Part shown: positions 28,213 through 37,497 of the stretch, one piece after another | How the letters are laid out: each line of letters starts with the position of its first letter | Numbering within the stretch: the stretch's first letter is position 1 | Source of the DNA: Bacillota bacterium | GTDB lineage: Bacteria > Bacillota > Clostridia > Peptostreptococcales > Anaerovoracaceae | Assembly: GCA_905372035.1 (NCBI GenBank) | Contig: CAJPNN010000001.1 | Location: forward strand, 3,741 to 67,740 | DNA: 64,000 bases | Reading direction: 5' to 3' | Translations under genes and position numbers: made by a program | Notes under the pieces: generated by a model | What the model saw: only the letters and a program-made list of their open reading frames with translations | What the model was told of the DNA's origin: nothing | Database searches by the model: none

Positions 28213-28851
28213 ATGTTGTATCAGAGATGTAATGCTTTTTTAAATGCACTGGCATCTGAGAAGCCTGTACCCGGAGGTGGCGGAGCATGTGCACTTGTGG
28301 CTGCTGAGGGAGTTGCATTGGGTGAAATGGTTGCAAATCTTACTATAGGGAAAGAAAAATATGCTGATATTGAAGATGAAATGAAAGGACTGCTTAATAA
28401 TCTGACGTCAATAAGAATCAGGCTTCAAAGTATGGTAAACAATGACGCAAAAGCTTTTGCACCGCTTAAAGTCGCTTACAGCATGCCGTCATCAACGGAT
28501 GAGGAGAAAGAAGCGAAGGCAAAAGTGATGGAAGAATGTCTTTATGATGCGGCAATGTCACCTTTTAAAATCGGAGAAGCCGCAGTGGATGCACTTGGTA
28601 TTATGAGCAAAGTAGCTAAAATAGGCAATAAGATGGCGATAAGTGATGTGGCTACCGGTGTTGGGTTCATCATGTCTGCGGCAAGGGGTGCATACTTAAA
28701 TGTTATAATAAATACAAGACTCATGAAAAATGAAAAGACAAGAGATCTCTTTGATTCAAATTCAAAAATGTGGTATGAAGATGCCGAGAAGATCGGGAAT
28801 ATGATAATAGATGAAATTTTGAATACGATGGTAAGCTATGATGGAAATTAA
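28213..28851 (+). CDS. fchA: Formimidoyl-THF cyclodeaminase / methenyl-THF cyclohydrolase (FchA family)
   Basis: This 212-residue helical protein belongs to the FTCD C-terminal family. It shows the start FLNALASEKPVPGGGGACAL, and GEMVANLTIGKEKYAD near residue 37, both typical folate-binding parts. In purine-fermenting clostridia the enzyme converts formimino-THF to methenyl-THF. In several anaerobes FchA is annotated as the methenyl-THF cyclohydrolase. No histidine-degradation genes are nearby, and it sits between fhs and folD, overlapping folD by 14 bases. The neighbouring FolD lacks key cyclohydrolase residues, so I infer that FchA supplies the cyclohydrolase step here. Confidence 0.9.
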   Translation: MLYQRCNAFLNALASEKPVPGGGGACALVAAEGVALGEMVANLTIGKEKYADIEDEMKGLLNNLTSIRIRLQSMVNNDAKAFAPLKVAYSMPSSTDEEKEAKAKVMEECLYDAAMSPFKIGEAAVDALGIMSKVAKIGNKMAISDVATGVGFIMSAARGAYLNVIINTRLMKNEKTRDLFDSNSKMWYEDAEKIGNMIIDEILNTMVSYDGN

Positions 28852-29671
28852 GGGTTTGGCGGTTGCTGAAAAAATAAAAGCTGATATAAAGGAAAAAATG
28901 CACATAATATCTCAAAAAGGTATAGATCCTAAGCTTGCAGTTTTTAGAGTCGGAGAACGCGAAGATGATATAGCGTATGAAAAAAGACTGATTAAAAACG
29001 CAAAAGAGCTCGGGATATCGGTAGAACGGATCTTAATCGGTGATTGTGACAGCTTTGAAAAATTTCAACATGAATTTTCAACATTGAATGATGATAAGGG
29101 TATTCACGGTATAATTTTATTCAGACCGTTAAAGAATAAGGTATGGGAAGAGTATGCGAAAAACAACATAAATCCGGATAAAGATGTTGACTGTATGGGA
29201 TATAATAATCTTGCGAAGCCATATCTGAATAAATTTTCAGGAATTTTGCCGGCAACACCGTCAGCATGTATGGAGATTTTAAAATATTATAATATTACGC
29301 TGAAGGGTAAAAAAGTTTCAATTATAAACAGAAGTACGGTGCTTGGAAAACCTCTCGGAATGATGCTTCTGAATGAAAACGCCACAGTGACATTTTGCCA
29401 TTCAAAGACTGAAAATCTGAAAGAAATAACAAAAAACAGCGATATTGTAATTACGGGTATCGGAAAAGCAGGATACTTTGATGAATCATATTTTAATGAT
29501 AACAGCGTAATTATAGATGTCGGAATTAATTTTGATGATGATGGAATGGTAGGAGATGTAAAGAGAAACATGGGAAATAAGGTAAGAGCTGTAACGCCTG
29601 TTCCCGGTGGAGTAGGCATTGTTACAAGTTCTATATTGTTCAGAAATCTTCTGTGTAATATAGATATATAA
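28838..29671 (+). CDS. folD: FolD-type methylene-THF dehydrogenase lacking canonical cyclohydrolase residues
   Basis: This 277-residue protein has the FolD fold: Tyr47 in DDIAYEKRL, the Asp in DKDVDCMGYN, the Rossmann block NRSTVLGKPLGMML near 164, TVTFCHSKTENL near 180, VIIDVGINFDDDG near 222 and TPVPGGVGIVTSSIL near 250. Aligned without gaps to ordinary FolD (VGDDPASQVYVRNKEKA), the catalytic Lys four residues after Tyr is Leu51 and the Ser before it is Asp44. The Gln of VQLPLP is Phe95. Those residues drive the cyclohydrolase step, so I infer a dehydrogenase-only enzyme working with FchA. Start could be the ATG at 28838 or the adjacent ATG at 28841. Confidence 0.88.
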   Translation: MMEIKGLAVAEKIKADIKEKMHIISQKGIDPKLAVFRVGEREDDIAYEKRLIKNAKELGISVERILIGDCDSFEKFQHEFSTLNDDKGIHGIILFRPLKNKVWEEYAKNNINPDKDVDCMGYNNLAKPYLNKFSGILPATPSACMEILKYYNITLKGKKVSIINRSTVLGKPLGMMLLNENATVTFCHSKTENLKEITKNSDIVITGIGKAGYFDESYFNDNSVIIDVGINFDDDGMVGDVKRNMGNKVRAVTPVPGGVGIVTSSILFRNLLCNIDI

Positions 29672-29726
29672 AAAGATGTATTAAATGTTTACTTTGTTTT
29701 GAAGTTTTCATAGAGTTAAAATTTAT

Positions 29727-29759
29727 AATCCGGCAGATATAAGTCTCTCGGATTTTTTT
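29727..29759 (+). terminator. Terminator of the fhs-fchA-folD operon
   Basis: AATCCG at 29727-29732 pairs with CGGATT at 29749-29754, followed by six Ts. It stands between folD and the convergent PHP phosphatase gene. Confidence 0.7.
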
Positions 29760-29812
29760 ATTTCAGTCGGAAGGTTTTGCAGACAAATATTTCAAATTGA
29801 TGTTGTTACAGT

Positions 29813-30607
29813 TTAAAGTTTGTTTTGTGAAGGTTTGCGATTTTCAAATGTGGTTATTGAATCAAAGCCCAAACTCGTCAGATAATTGCGCATCTCTTTG
29901 AAACCGTAGGATATATGTTCAGGTTTATGAGCGTCTGATCCCATTGTAAGGACTCTTCCGCCGTAATCCCGATACATTTCGAGGATTTCTTTTCGAGGCA
30001 GTGTAGTCGGCATCATATTGTAGCGGAAGCTTGAGGTATTAAGTTCAATGCCTTTCCCGTCAGATATTATCATTTTTAAAATTTCAGAGACTAATTCCGC
30101 ATACTCTTTGAAATCGGGAATTTTGGGAGCATATCTGTCTATTATGCTGAAATGACCGAGCACATCATAATTTTTATAGGATTTCAGGCATTCATACATA
30201 TTCTCATAGAAAATTAAATACGTTTTAAGCGGAGATTCCGATTCGTAGAATTCAGGGGAGTCTATTTCCATACCGGAGCATGCATGAAATGATCCTATTA
30301 CAAAATCGTAGTGAAAAGAATCAACTTCAAAATTACACTTATCCATAGTTTTGCCGGGCTGTATTCCCATTTCTATTCCTTTGATTATTTTGATCTTTTC
30401 GCTATATTTCTTTTTTATATCGATAAGCATTTTATGGTAGTTGACAAGATCCAAAAGAAAAGGATATTGTTCGCTCGGATAGTCGGGATCAAAATGATCT
30501 GTAATTGCATATTCTTTAATTTTCAGTTCTATTGCTCTTTCTATCATACTTTCCGGTGAAGCGGTAGAGTCATCTGAAAAATTTGTATGTGTATGGTAGT
30601 CAAACAT
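29813..30607 (-). CDS. PHP-domain phosphatase, histidinol-phosphatase (HisK) type
   Basis: This 264-residue protein carries the four PHP metal-binding blocks: FDYHTHTNFSDDS at the N-terminus, YAITDHFDPDYP near 36, IKGIEMGIQPG near 82, and TMGSDAHKPEHISYGF near 225. HFSII near 150 is a further ligand region. The class includes histidinol-phosphatase of Firmicutes and other phosphoesterases. No other his genes are visible, so the histidine assignment is provisional. I placed the start at the ATG at 30607, which has GAGG 9 bases upstream and gives the family N-terminus, rather than the in-frame ATG at 30622. Its promoter candidate is at 30640-30668. Confidence 0.82.
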   Translation of the reverse strand: MFDYHTHTNFSDDSTASPESMIERAIELKIKEYAITDHFDPDYPSEQYPFLLDLVNYHKMLIDIKKKYSEKIKIIKGIEMGIQPGKTMDKCNFEVDSFHYDFVIGSFHACSGMEIDSPEFYESESPLKTYLIFYENMYECLKSYKNYDVLGHFSIIDRYAPKIPDFKEYAELVSEILKMIISDGKGIELNTSSFRYNMMPTTLPRKEILEMYRDYGGRVLTMGSDAHKPEHISYGFKEMRNYLTSLGFDSITTFENRKPSQNKL

Positions 30608-30639
30608 CTTTATACCTCTCAAATAATTGAATCTACAGT

Positions 30640-30668
30640 ATTATACTATGAAAATGTTCTTCGAACAA
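30640..30668 (-). promoter_or_regulatory. Promoter of the minus-strand PHP phosphatase gene
   Basis: Read on the minus strand, TTGTTC (30668-30663) and a perfect TATAAT (30645-30640) are 17 bases apart, about 33 bases before the start codon. Confidence 0.6.
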
Positions 30669-30829
30669 GAATATCATTATTTTAAAATCAAAGCTACTGA
30701 AATGCTACCGTTTTCAGGCGACGGTTAGTATAGCCAAAAGCAGATTTTTGTAGTATATTATAATACGAAGAGATGAGAAGCTTAAGTGCAGTGACAAATG
30801 CCGGTCATGGGGCGGAGCAGGAGAAGGAT

Positions 30830-31294
30830 ATGTATTTAGAAACCGGAACAGTTAAAACACCGATAGGGAATTTAAAAATTAAGATGATCGACGGGTTTCT
30901 TACCGAGCTGAATACTACGGATGAAGATGTGAGAAATATGAACATTGAAAAATCGCCAAATTTGGAATATGTTTATGACTGGATTGAAAGGTATTTTAAA
31001 GGTGAGAATCCCGGAAAAACACCGGAGATGAAGCCGCACGGTACGGAGTTTCAAAAACATGTTTGGAAAATTCTCACGGAGATTCCTTACGGCAAATCGC
31101 TTTCATATAGTGATATCGCAAAAAAAATCAATAAAAACGGTGCTGCAAGAGCAGTCGGACAGGCGGTTGGGAAGAACCCTATAATTATAATAATACCGTG
31201 TCATAGAGTGCTTGCAAAACATGGATTGGGAGGATTCAGCGCGGGGCTTGACGTGAAGAAAAAATTACTTGATATTGAAAATATAGTTTTTTAA
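30830..31294 (+). CDS. ogt: Methylated-DNA--protein-cysteine methyltransferase
   Basis: This 154-residue suicide enzyme transfers the methyl group from O6-methylguanine in DNA to its own Cys. The active-site motif IIPCHRVL is present near residue 121, preceded by the helix-turn-helix region (FQKHVWKILTEIPYGKSLSY) and AARAVGQAVGKNPI. ATG at 30830 follows AGGAGAAGG; an in-frame ATG at 30773 lacks such a site and would add an unusual tail. A TATAAT lies at 30759-30764 but I could not pair it with a -35. The gene is followed by a conserved-looking unknown gene 19 bases later. Confidence 0.95.
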   Translation: MYLETGTVKTPIGNLKIKMIDGFLTELNTTDEDVRNMNIEKSPNLEYVYDWIERYFKGENPGKTPEMKPHGTEFQKHVWKILTEIPYGKSLSYSDIAKKINKNGAARAVGQAVGKNPIIIIIPCHRVLAKHGLGGFSAGLDVKKKLLDIENIVF

Positions 31295-31313
31295 TCGTTT
31301 TCGGGAGGCATAT

Positions 31314-32474
31314 ATGAAGATAAAAAAGGCATCGGATTATTTTCTTAAAAACCCTTATGGTGTTTTGGGGATTTCGTGTAATGCGGAAAAAAGGGAAATC
31401 CTTGAAGCGGCAGATACTCTGAATGACCTTATAGACAAAGGCGAAGAAGGAAGTTATAAAACTCCTTTTGTATTTAAAAATCTGCCCGTTTTTGACAGGA
31501 GCAAGGAATCGATTGATACTGCTATGCAAGATATTTATAATCCATGTTATAAGCTGTTTTGGTTTAAAGAAAATGCGGCGATGCTTGGGAAATATGATTC
31601 TATTTTGGAATACCGGAGTCTTGGAGGTTCGGACTATGATGTTTTTGTTGCAGCTTATCTGTACTTGATTGAAAATGATCCTACGTTTGTTCACGAGGTG
31701 AATTGGATACAAGTTGTCAGAGTTATAAGGCTGCTTTGTTCAAGTTCCGAAAAAGACATAGAGTGTTTTGTAAAAGGAAGAATATTGCCTGATTCTAAAG
31801 AACTGATAAACAAAAATATATTAAAGCCTTTGTTTAAGCATGCAGAGGCTTCAAGTATGGAGGGAATAGGGCGAATAACCGAGATACTGTATATTCATTA
31901 CAAAGAAAAACTTGGCGAATTTATTCCGTTCATAACTCCTGTGATTGAAAAAAATTTGAATGAGCAATATGAAGATATAAAAACTATGGTGAGCAAGTTT
32001 GATAGGAGTTCAGATTCGAGCTTATCTGACGAAGTACTTATGACACATGTCTATGAGCTTAGAGATTATATTGTTGAAATAAGCTATAAAAACAATAAGA
32101 TATTTGAGGTACTGAATAAAATAAAATCGGTAAAATCGGGTGAATGGGACGGTTTATTAAGTATAACTGAAAACATCTATGATATAACTGTAGACGGATT
32201 TATAGACATCGGACATCCTGAATATGCATTTGGAACCTGCAAGCTTGCGAATAGATATGTGAGACCTGATAAAAGAGAGAAAATAAAAATAAAGGCGGCA
32301 GAGCTGTCAAAGCTTTCTGAAGGGAAAGAGAACATAATTTCCGAAATGCTTTCGGTGAATAAAGAAAATAATAAAAATCGACATGCACAGCCTATAGATA
32401 AATCAGGGCTAAGATGGGTTATTCTTATTGCAGCTGTAGGGCTTATTATGCTCATAAAAAATTTGTTCAACTGA
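31314..32474 (+). CDS. Unknown tail-anchored protein with a J-domain-like N-terminus
   Basis: I do not recognise this 386-residue protein as a named family. The first 50 residues (NPYGVLGISCNAEKREILEA) resemble the helix I-II start of a DnaJ domain, but there is no HPD motif after helix II, so Hsp70 stimulation is unlikely. The middle is charged and helical, with few Gly/Pro, consistent with helical repeats. The last 18 residues (WVILIAAVGLIMLIKNLFN) form a single membrane segment ending at the C-terminus, so the protein would be anchored by its tail and face the cytoplasm. GGGAGG precedes the ATG. It lies between ogt and polA on the same strand; that context gives little about its role. Confidence 0.75.
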   Translation: MKIKKASDYFLKNPYGVLGISCNAEKREILEAADTLNDLIDKGEEGSYKTPFVFKNLPVFDRSKESIDTAMQDIYNPCYKLFWFKENAAMLGKYDSILEYRSLGGSDYDVFVAAYLYLIENDPTFVHEVNWIQVVRVIRLLCSSSEKDIECFVKGRILPDSKELINKNILKPLFKHAEASSMEGIGRITEILYIHYKEKLGEFIPFITPVIEKNLNEQYEDIKTMVSKFDRSSDSSLSDEVLMTHVYELRDYIVEISYKNNKIFEVLNKIKSVKSGEWDGLLSITENIYDITVDGFIDIGHPEYAFGTCKLANRYVRPDKREKIKIKAAELSKLSEGKENIISEMLSVNKENNKNRHAQPIDKSGLRWVILIAAVGLIMLIKNLFN

Positions 32475-32513
32475 TTTTCAGCTTGTATGTGATTTTGGAG
32501 GGAACAAGAAGAG

Positions 32514-35210
32514 ATGAAAGATTTATTTGTTGTAATAGACGGTAACAGCCTTATAAACAGAGCGTATTATGCGATCCAAAGGCCTATGATAACGAAAGAC
32601 GGAACTTATACACAAGGTATATACGGATTTATAAGTATGCTTAATAAAATGCTTGATGAATATGTTCCTGAATATGTTGCCGTAGCATTTGACAGAAAGG
32701 CGCCTACATTCAGACACAGAGAATATGAAGCATACAAGGCGGGAAGAAAGTCAATGCCTGACGAACTTGCCATGCAGATGCCTATAATGAAAGAAGTTTT
32801 AAAAGCAATGAATATAAAGACTCTTGAGTTGGACGGATATGAAGCTGACGATATCCTCGGTACACTCTCACGAGAGGCGGAAGAACACGGAATGAAAAGC
32901 ATGATAGTGACGGGAGATAAGGATGCTTTACAGCTTGCAACGGATAGGACAAAGATTCTGATAACAAAAAAGGGAATAAGCGAGTTTGATTTATATGATC
33001 ATGATAAGATGCTTGAAGTTTACGGGTTTACACCTCAGCAGTTCATTGACTATAAAGGATTAAGAGGGGATACGTCGGATAATATTCCGGGAGTTCCGGG
33101 AGTGGGAGAAAAGACGGCTTCGAAACTCATAGAAGAGTACGGCTCTGTTGAGGGAGTATATGAAAATTTGGCATATATCTCATCAAAATCATTAAAGACG
33201 AAACTTGAAGATAATATGACATCGGCATACTTGAGCAAGAGGCTTGCAACCATAGATACGCATGTTCCTATCAGCTTCAATCCTGATGATTATAAATTTG
33301 AGGAGCCTAATTATAAAGAACTCATTGAACTTTATAAAAAACTCGAGTTCAGAGCGTTTATTAAAAAATTGTCGGATAAAAAAAATATTGATGTAACACA
33401 TAATAAGCTGCTGTTTTCAAACAGGATAGAAAATGTTAAAACGCATAGGATAGAAAGTGGCGATATAGGAGAATTACGTAAGTTACTGGATAAAAATGAG
33501 CAGATTGTATTGAATGTTTTTCATAATGCCGATCATAAAGCATTGCCTCACGTGTACGGGGTCTGTTTGACGAAAGTCAAAAATCTGGAATATATTTATT
33601 TAAATATATCAGATCCGAACACAATTTTGGAATTTGTAAAATTAATAAGAGAGTATGAAGTGGAAATATGGGGACACGATCTTACAGAAGTTTTGTATCC
33701 GCTTATGGTAATGATTTATAAAGAAAAAAATCAAACATCGGGCAAGAGGGTATTCAAAGTCGGATTTGATTCCGCAGTTGCACAATACCTTTTAGAGCCT
33801 GCACGCAGCAGTTATGACTTGGCGGCAATGATGCTGGAAAAGTTCGGTATAAGTTTAAAATCGAATCAACAGGGAGAGCAGATAGATCTGTTTGGCGGCG
33901 TCGGAGATAAATATTTTGATGAAGGATTAGGGGTTGCCCTCGCCGTCTTGGATTTGAAAAATATTTTACTTCCCGCTATTGAAGAAGAAGGGATGAACCG
34001 TGTCTTCTACGATATAGAACTTCCTCTTATAGAAGTTTTGACTTCAATGGAAGCACACGGGTTTGCAGCGTCGGCGGAAGAGCTGAAAAGGCAGGGAAAT
34101 GAGCTTACAAACAGATTGGAAATATTAAAAGAAAAAATATATAAGGTTGCAGGAGAAGAATTTAATATAAATTCACCTAAGCAACTTGGTAGTATATTGT
34201 TTGAAAAGTTAAACCTGCCTCACGGGAAAAAAAATAAGAGCGGATACAGTACGGATATAGAGGTACTGGAGGGTTTGAGGGATGTAAACCCTATAATTGC
34301 GGATATAATAGAATATAGAGGCGTTTCGAAACTTTTGAACACGTATGCTTTAGGTCTTATATCCTCAATAGGGGAGGACGGAAAGATACATCCGCATTTT
34401 AAACAAACAGTGACTGCTACAGGAAGGATAAGCTGTGTTGACCCTAATCTGCAAAATATTCCTATTCGTCAGGAGATAGGCAGAAATATAAGAAAGGCTT
34501 TTATTCCAGATAAGGGTCATGTTCTGACAGGTGCCGACTATTCGCAAATTGAATTGAGGGTGCTTGCACATTTGTCAGAAGATAAGGCTTTAACAAAAGC
34601 TTTTGAGGATGGCGAAGATATTCATAAAACTACAGCTTCAAGAGTATTCAACGTTGACAAGGAAAGTGTTACAAGCTTGCAAAGATCAAGAGCAAAAGCA
34701 ATAAATTTCGGTGTTATATACGGTATGAGCAATTTCGGACTTTCAAATGAACTCAATATATCGAGAAAAGAGGCTGAAGAATACATAGAAGGATATTTTT
34801 CTTTGCACAGGCGTGTAAAGGCTTTTATGGATATGCAGGTTGCTATGGCAAAGTCGGAGGGGTATACGGTCACGATAACAGGAAGAAAAAGATTTATTCC
34901 CGAAATAAATGCATCGTCTTATGTAGTAAGACAGATGGGCGAAAGATTGGCAATGAACAGCCCTATTCAGGGAAGTGCGGCGGATATTATCAAGGCTGCA
35001 ATGAACAAGGTTTACGATAAGATACTTGAGGAAAAATTATCATCCTCTTTGATACTTCAAATACATGATGAGCTGATAATAAATACGGCGGAAAATGAAA
35101 TTGAAAAGGTTAAGACTATGTTGAAACAATCTATGGAAGAGGCTGTGGAGCTTATTGTTCCGTTGATTGTAGATATAAATACGGGTAACGACTGGTATGA
35201 ACTGAAATAA
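32514..35210 (+). CDS. polA: DNA polymerase I, with degenerate 3'-5' exonuclease domain
   Basis: This 898-residue polymerase joins a 5'-nuclease domain (about 1-290; VIDGNSLINRAYYA, YEADDILGTL, DKDALQLA, YKGLRGDTSDNIPGVPGVG), a middle domain (about 310-490) and the family A polymerase domain. Polymerase motifs are DYSQIELRVLAHLS (motif A, near 683), RSRAKAINFGVIYGMSNFGL (motif B) and LQIHDELI (motif C). In the middle domain the exonuclease DxE motif is replaced by IVLNVFHNADHKAL, so proofreading is probably lost, as in Thermus and Bacillus Pol I. It fills Okazaki gaps and acts in repair. It is followed 21 bases later by coaE. Confidence 0.97.
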   Translation: MKDLFVVIDGNSLINRAYYAIQRPMITKDGTYTQGIYGFISMLNKMLDEYVPEYVAVAFDRKAPTFRHREYEAYKAGRKSMPDELAMQMPIMKEVLKAMNIKTLELDGYEADDILGTLSREAEEHGMKSMIVTGDKDALQLATDRTKILITKKGISEFDLYDHDKMLEVYGFTPQQFIDYKGLRGDTSDNIPGVPGVGEKTASKLIEEYGSVEGVYENLAYISSKSLKTKLEDNMTSAYLSKRLATIDTHVPISFNPDDYKFEEPNYKELIELYKKLEFRAFIKKLSDKKNIDVTHNKLLFSNRIENVKTHRIESGDIGELRKLLDKNEQIVLNVFHNADHKALPHVYGVCLTKVKNLEYIYLNISDPNTILEFVKLIREYEVEIWGHDLTEVLYPLMVMIYKEKNQTSGKRVFKVGFDSAVAQYLLEPARSSYDLAAMMLEKFGISLKSNQQGEQIDLFGGVGDKYFDEGLGVALAVLDLKNILLPAIEEEGMNRVFYDIELPLIEVLTSMEAHGFAASAEELKRQGNELTNRLEILKEKIYKVAGEEFNINSPKQLGSILFEKLNLPHGKKNKSGYSTDIEVLEGLRDVNPIIADIIEYRGVSKLLNTYALGLISSIGEDGKIHPHFKQTVTATGRISCVDPNLQNIPIRQEIGRNIRKAFIPDKGHVLTGADYSQIELRVLAHLSEDKALTKAFEDGEDIHKTTASRVFNVDKESVTSLQRSRAKAINFGVIYGMSNFGLSNELNISRKEAEEYIEGYFSLHRRVKAFMDMQVAMAKSEGYTVTITGRKRFIPEINASSYVVRQMGERLAMNSPIQGSAADIIKAAMNKVYDKILEEKLSSSLILQIHDELIINTAENEIEKVKTMLKQSMEEAVELIVPLIVDINTGNDWYELK

Positions 35211-35231
35211 TTCAAAAGAAAGGGAAAAAAT

Positions 35232-35897
35232 ATGTATACAGTAGGTATAACCGGAGGCATAGGTTCAGGCAAATCAACCGTTACCGAGAGTTTAAAAGAT
35301 AAGGGATTTAAAGTTATAGATGCAGATGAAATATCGAGGGAAATAACCCGGAACGGTTCACATGCGGTAACGCAGTTGGCAGGAATTTTCGGAGACTTTA
35401 TCATTGATTCTCCCGGTGTTTTAAACAGAAAAAAGCTTGCAGCGATAGTTTTTAAAGATCCGGAGAAAAAAAAAGAACTCGACGGGTTCATGATGATAAG
35501 AATTATATCTGAGATAAATGCGCAAATGATGAGGCTCGCAGATGAAAGGTTGATATTTTTAGATGCTCCGCTGCTTTACGAGGCGGAACTTGATAAAGTT
35601 TGTGATGAAGTTTGGGTAATTGATGCTCCGCTAAAAAAAAGATTGGAGAGGGTTTCACAAAGAGACGCCATTTCCGAAGAGGATGTTATGGATAGAGTGA
35701 AAAACCAACTTCCCGATGACAAAAAGCTTAAGCTTGCAGACGTTGTGCTCGACAACAGCGGTACATGTGAAGAATTGAAAAATACCATTTTAAAAGAATT
35801 GAGTGAATTAGAAGGCAGGATTGATATCTATGAACAGGAAAATGATGAAGAGATTGATGATAGGATTAGTGGTGATCCTTTTCTTGACTTGCTTTAG
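35232..35897 (+). CDS. coaE: Dephospho-CoA kinase
   Basis: CoaE phosphorylates dephospho-CoA at the 3'-OH of ribose, the final step of coenzyme A synthesis. The P-loop GGIGSGKSTV starts at residue 8, and DADEISREI and DAPLLYEAELDKVCDEVWVI (near 111) are family blocks. At 221 residues it is about 20 longer than usual: an acidic tail (IYEQENDEEIDDRIS) extends after the normal end. That tail overlaps the start of the following lipoprotein gene by 68 bases in another frame, an unusually long overlap. polA-coaE is a common Firmicute gene order. Confidence 0.96.
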   Translation: MYTVGITGGIGSGKSTVTESLKDKGFKVIDADEISREITRNGSHAVTQLAGIFGDFIIDSPGVLNRKKLAAIVFKDPEKKKELDGFMMIRIISEINAQMMRLADERLIFLDAPLLYEAELDKVCDEVWVIDAPLKKRLERVSQRDAISEEDVMDRVKNQLPDDKKLKLADVVLDNSGTCEELKNTILKELSELEGRIDIYEQENDEEIDDRISGDPFLDLL

Positions 35898-37431
35898 CGG
35901 ATGTGAAAAAGGAAGCAAAATACTTGGAGGAGGCGGCACTGATGAAGATTTTGAAAAGACATTTGATATATATACGCCTATGGAGCGTGTAAGAACACTT
36001 AATCCGTTTTGTTCACTCGACAAGGATTCATATTATTTCGGAAAACTTGTGTATGAAGGTCTTTATTATTCAGATAAAAAACTTGAAACAAAGAGGAGTC
36101 TTGTGGAGTCCGAGACGTTTGAAGACGGAGCGGTAACGCTTAAATTAAAAGAAGGTGTGAAGTGGCATGACGGTCATATTTTATCCGCTGCGGATGTAAA
36201 ATTCAGTATATCATGCTATAAGGAAGGAAACGGCCTTTATAAGTCTATGGTTGATAAGATAGACACGGTAAGAGTCATAGGAAACAGCAGCATAAGAATA
36301 AAATTTAAAAACGACAAAGATGCGGCGCTTGCCAATCTTACGTTTCCGATATTGCCTAAACATATTTTTAAATCAGTTTCAGCCGCCGTTACGGCGGAAG
36401 AAGATTTTATACCTGTGGGAACAGGAAGATATAAGGTTAAGAGTTTTGATTTTGTAAGGGGTATAGTTCTTGACGGATTCCAAGATTTTCACGGTGGTAC
36501 AGTACCTCAAAACAGGATACATTTCAGAGTCATTCCATCTGAATACGATGCTGTAAACATGATGGGGATCGAGAGTATGTCATTAATGTTTTCAGAAAAT
36601 CAGGACAGAGAATCAATTTTTTCAAATCGCGATGTGAGGATAAATGATTTTTGCGGTAATTCATTTGAGGCCATAGGTTTTAATATGAAGAGTCCCGTTA
36701 CGGGAAATATTGATGTCAGAAAAGCTGTAGCTTATTCTATAAATCCTAAGGAAATAATAAAAAAAGCATATTACGGTAACGGGATAATGAATAAAAATAT
36801 ATATTACCCCGGATATTTAAATACCGACAGTGAATCTCCAATGTTTGAAAAAAATATCAATAAAGCTAAAAAATATCTTAATAAGGCGGGATACCACGAT
36901 ATAGATAAAGACGGGGTTATGGAAAACGCAGCAAAGGAAAAGATCAGAATAAGGATTTTAGTGAGCCGAAGTAATCCTACAAGAGCGGTTGCGGCAGGTA
37001 TAATTTCGGAGCAGCTAAAGAAGGCGAAGATAGAATCTGTTGTGGAAAATGTGTCGTTTAATGACTTTTATTCAAAGCTTACCGCAGGGGATTATGATAT
37101 ATTTATAGGGGGATATGCTATACAGGAAAATTATGATTTGAGGTTTTTGCTTCATGGCGATTATAACAATCCTATATTTTATAACAGTAATAAAGTAAAT
37201 GGACTGCTTGATGATATGCAGACTTGTAAAAGCGATGAGAGCAAAAAAGATGATTACATTAAACTGAGCACAATAATTAAACAGGATATACCTTATTATT
37301 GTATTCTTTACAAGACATTCGGTGCAGTCACGTCGGAAAATATGTCCGACAATATTTCGCCGACCCCGTTTGATCATTTCAGAGGTTCTGAAAGATGGTT
37401 TTGTCTTTTCCCGAAGAAAAGGGAAGAATAA
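35830..37431 (+). CDS. Peptide/solute-binding lipoprotein (SBP_bac_5 family)
   Basis: This 533-residue exported lipoprotein has a basic start, a hydrophobic core and a lipobox (CFSGC) with the modified Cys at about residue 25. The mature part matches extracellular solute-binding protein family 5 (oligopeptide, dipeptide or nickel ABC importers): MERVRTLNPFCSLDKDSYYF, VTLKLKEGVKWHDGHILSAA near 105 and DVRKAVAYSINPKEIIKKAY near 300. No permease or ATPase genes lie nearby, so it is an orphan binding protein. I placed the start at ATG 35830; ATG 35842 is possible. It overlaps coaE by 68 bases and ends before a hairpin terminator. Confidence 0.88.
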   Translation: MNRKMMKRLMIGLVVILFLTCFSGCEKGSKILGGGGTDEDFEKTFDIYTPMERVRTLNPFCSLDKDSYYFGKLVYEGLYYSDKKLETKRSLVESETFEDGAVTLKLKEGVKWHDGHILSAADVKFSISCYKEGNGLYKSMVDKIDTVRVIGNSSIRIKFKNDKDAALANLTFPILPKHIFKSVSAAVTAEEDFIPVGTGRYKVKSFDFVRGIVLDGFQDFHGGTVPQNRIHFRVIPSEYDAVNMMGIESMSLMFSENQDRESIFSNRDVRINDFCGNSFEAIGFNMKSPVTGNIDVRKAVAYSINPKEIIKKAYYGNGIMNKNIYYPGYLNTDSESPMFEKNINKAKKYLNKAGYHDIDKDGVMENAAKEKIRIRILVSRSNPTRAVAAGIISEQLKKAKIESVVENVSFNDFYSKLTAGDYDIFIGGYAIQENYDLRFLLHGDYNNPIFYNSNKVNGLLDDMQTCKSDESKKDDYIKLSTIIKQDIPYYCILYKTFGAVTSENMSDNISPTPFDHFRGSERWFCLFPKKREE

Positions 37432-37497
37432 GCTAAGCCATCACATTTGCCATTTGAAATATGGGAGAGGTCTATAACCCTTATAGCAAAATATATA

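Noticed and set aside
32514..35210. Frameshift or damage in polA because the exonuclease motif is missing
   Set aside because: The frame is continuous and the domain is present in length; loss of the exonuclease residues is common in Gram-positive Pol I.
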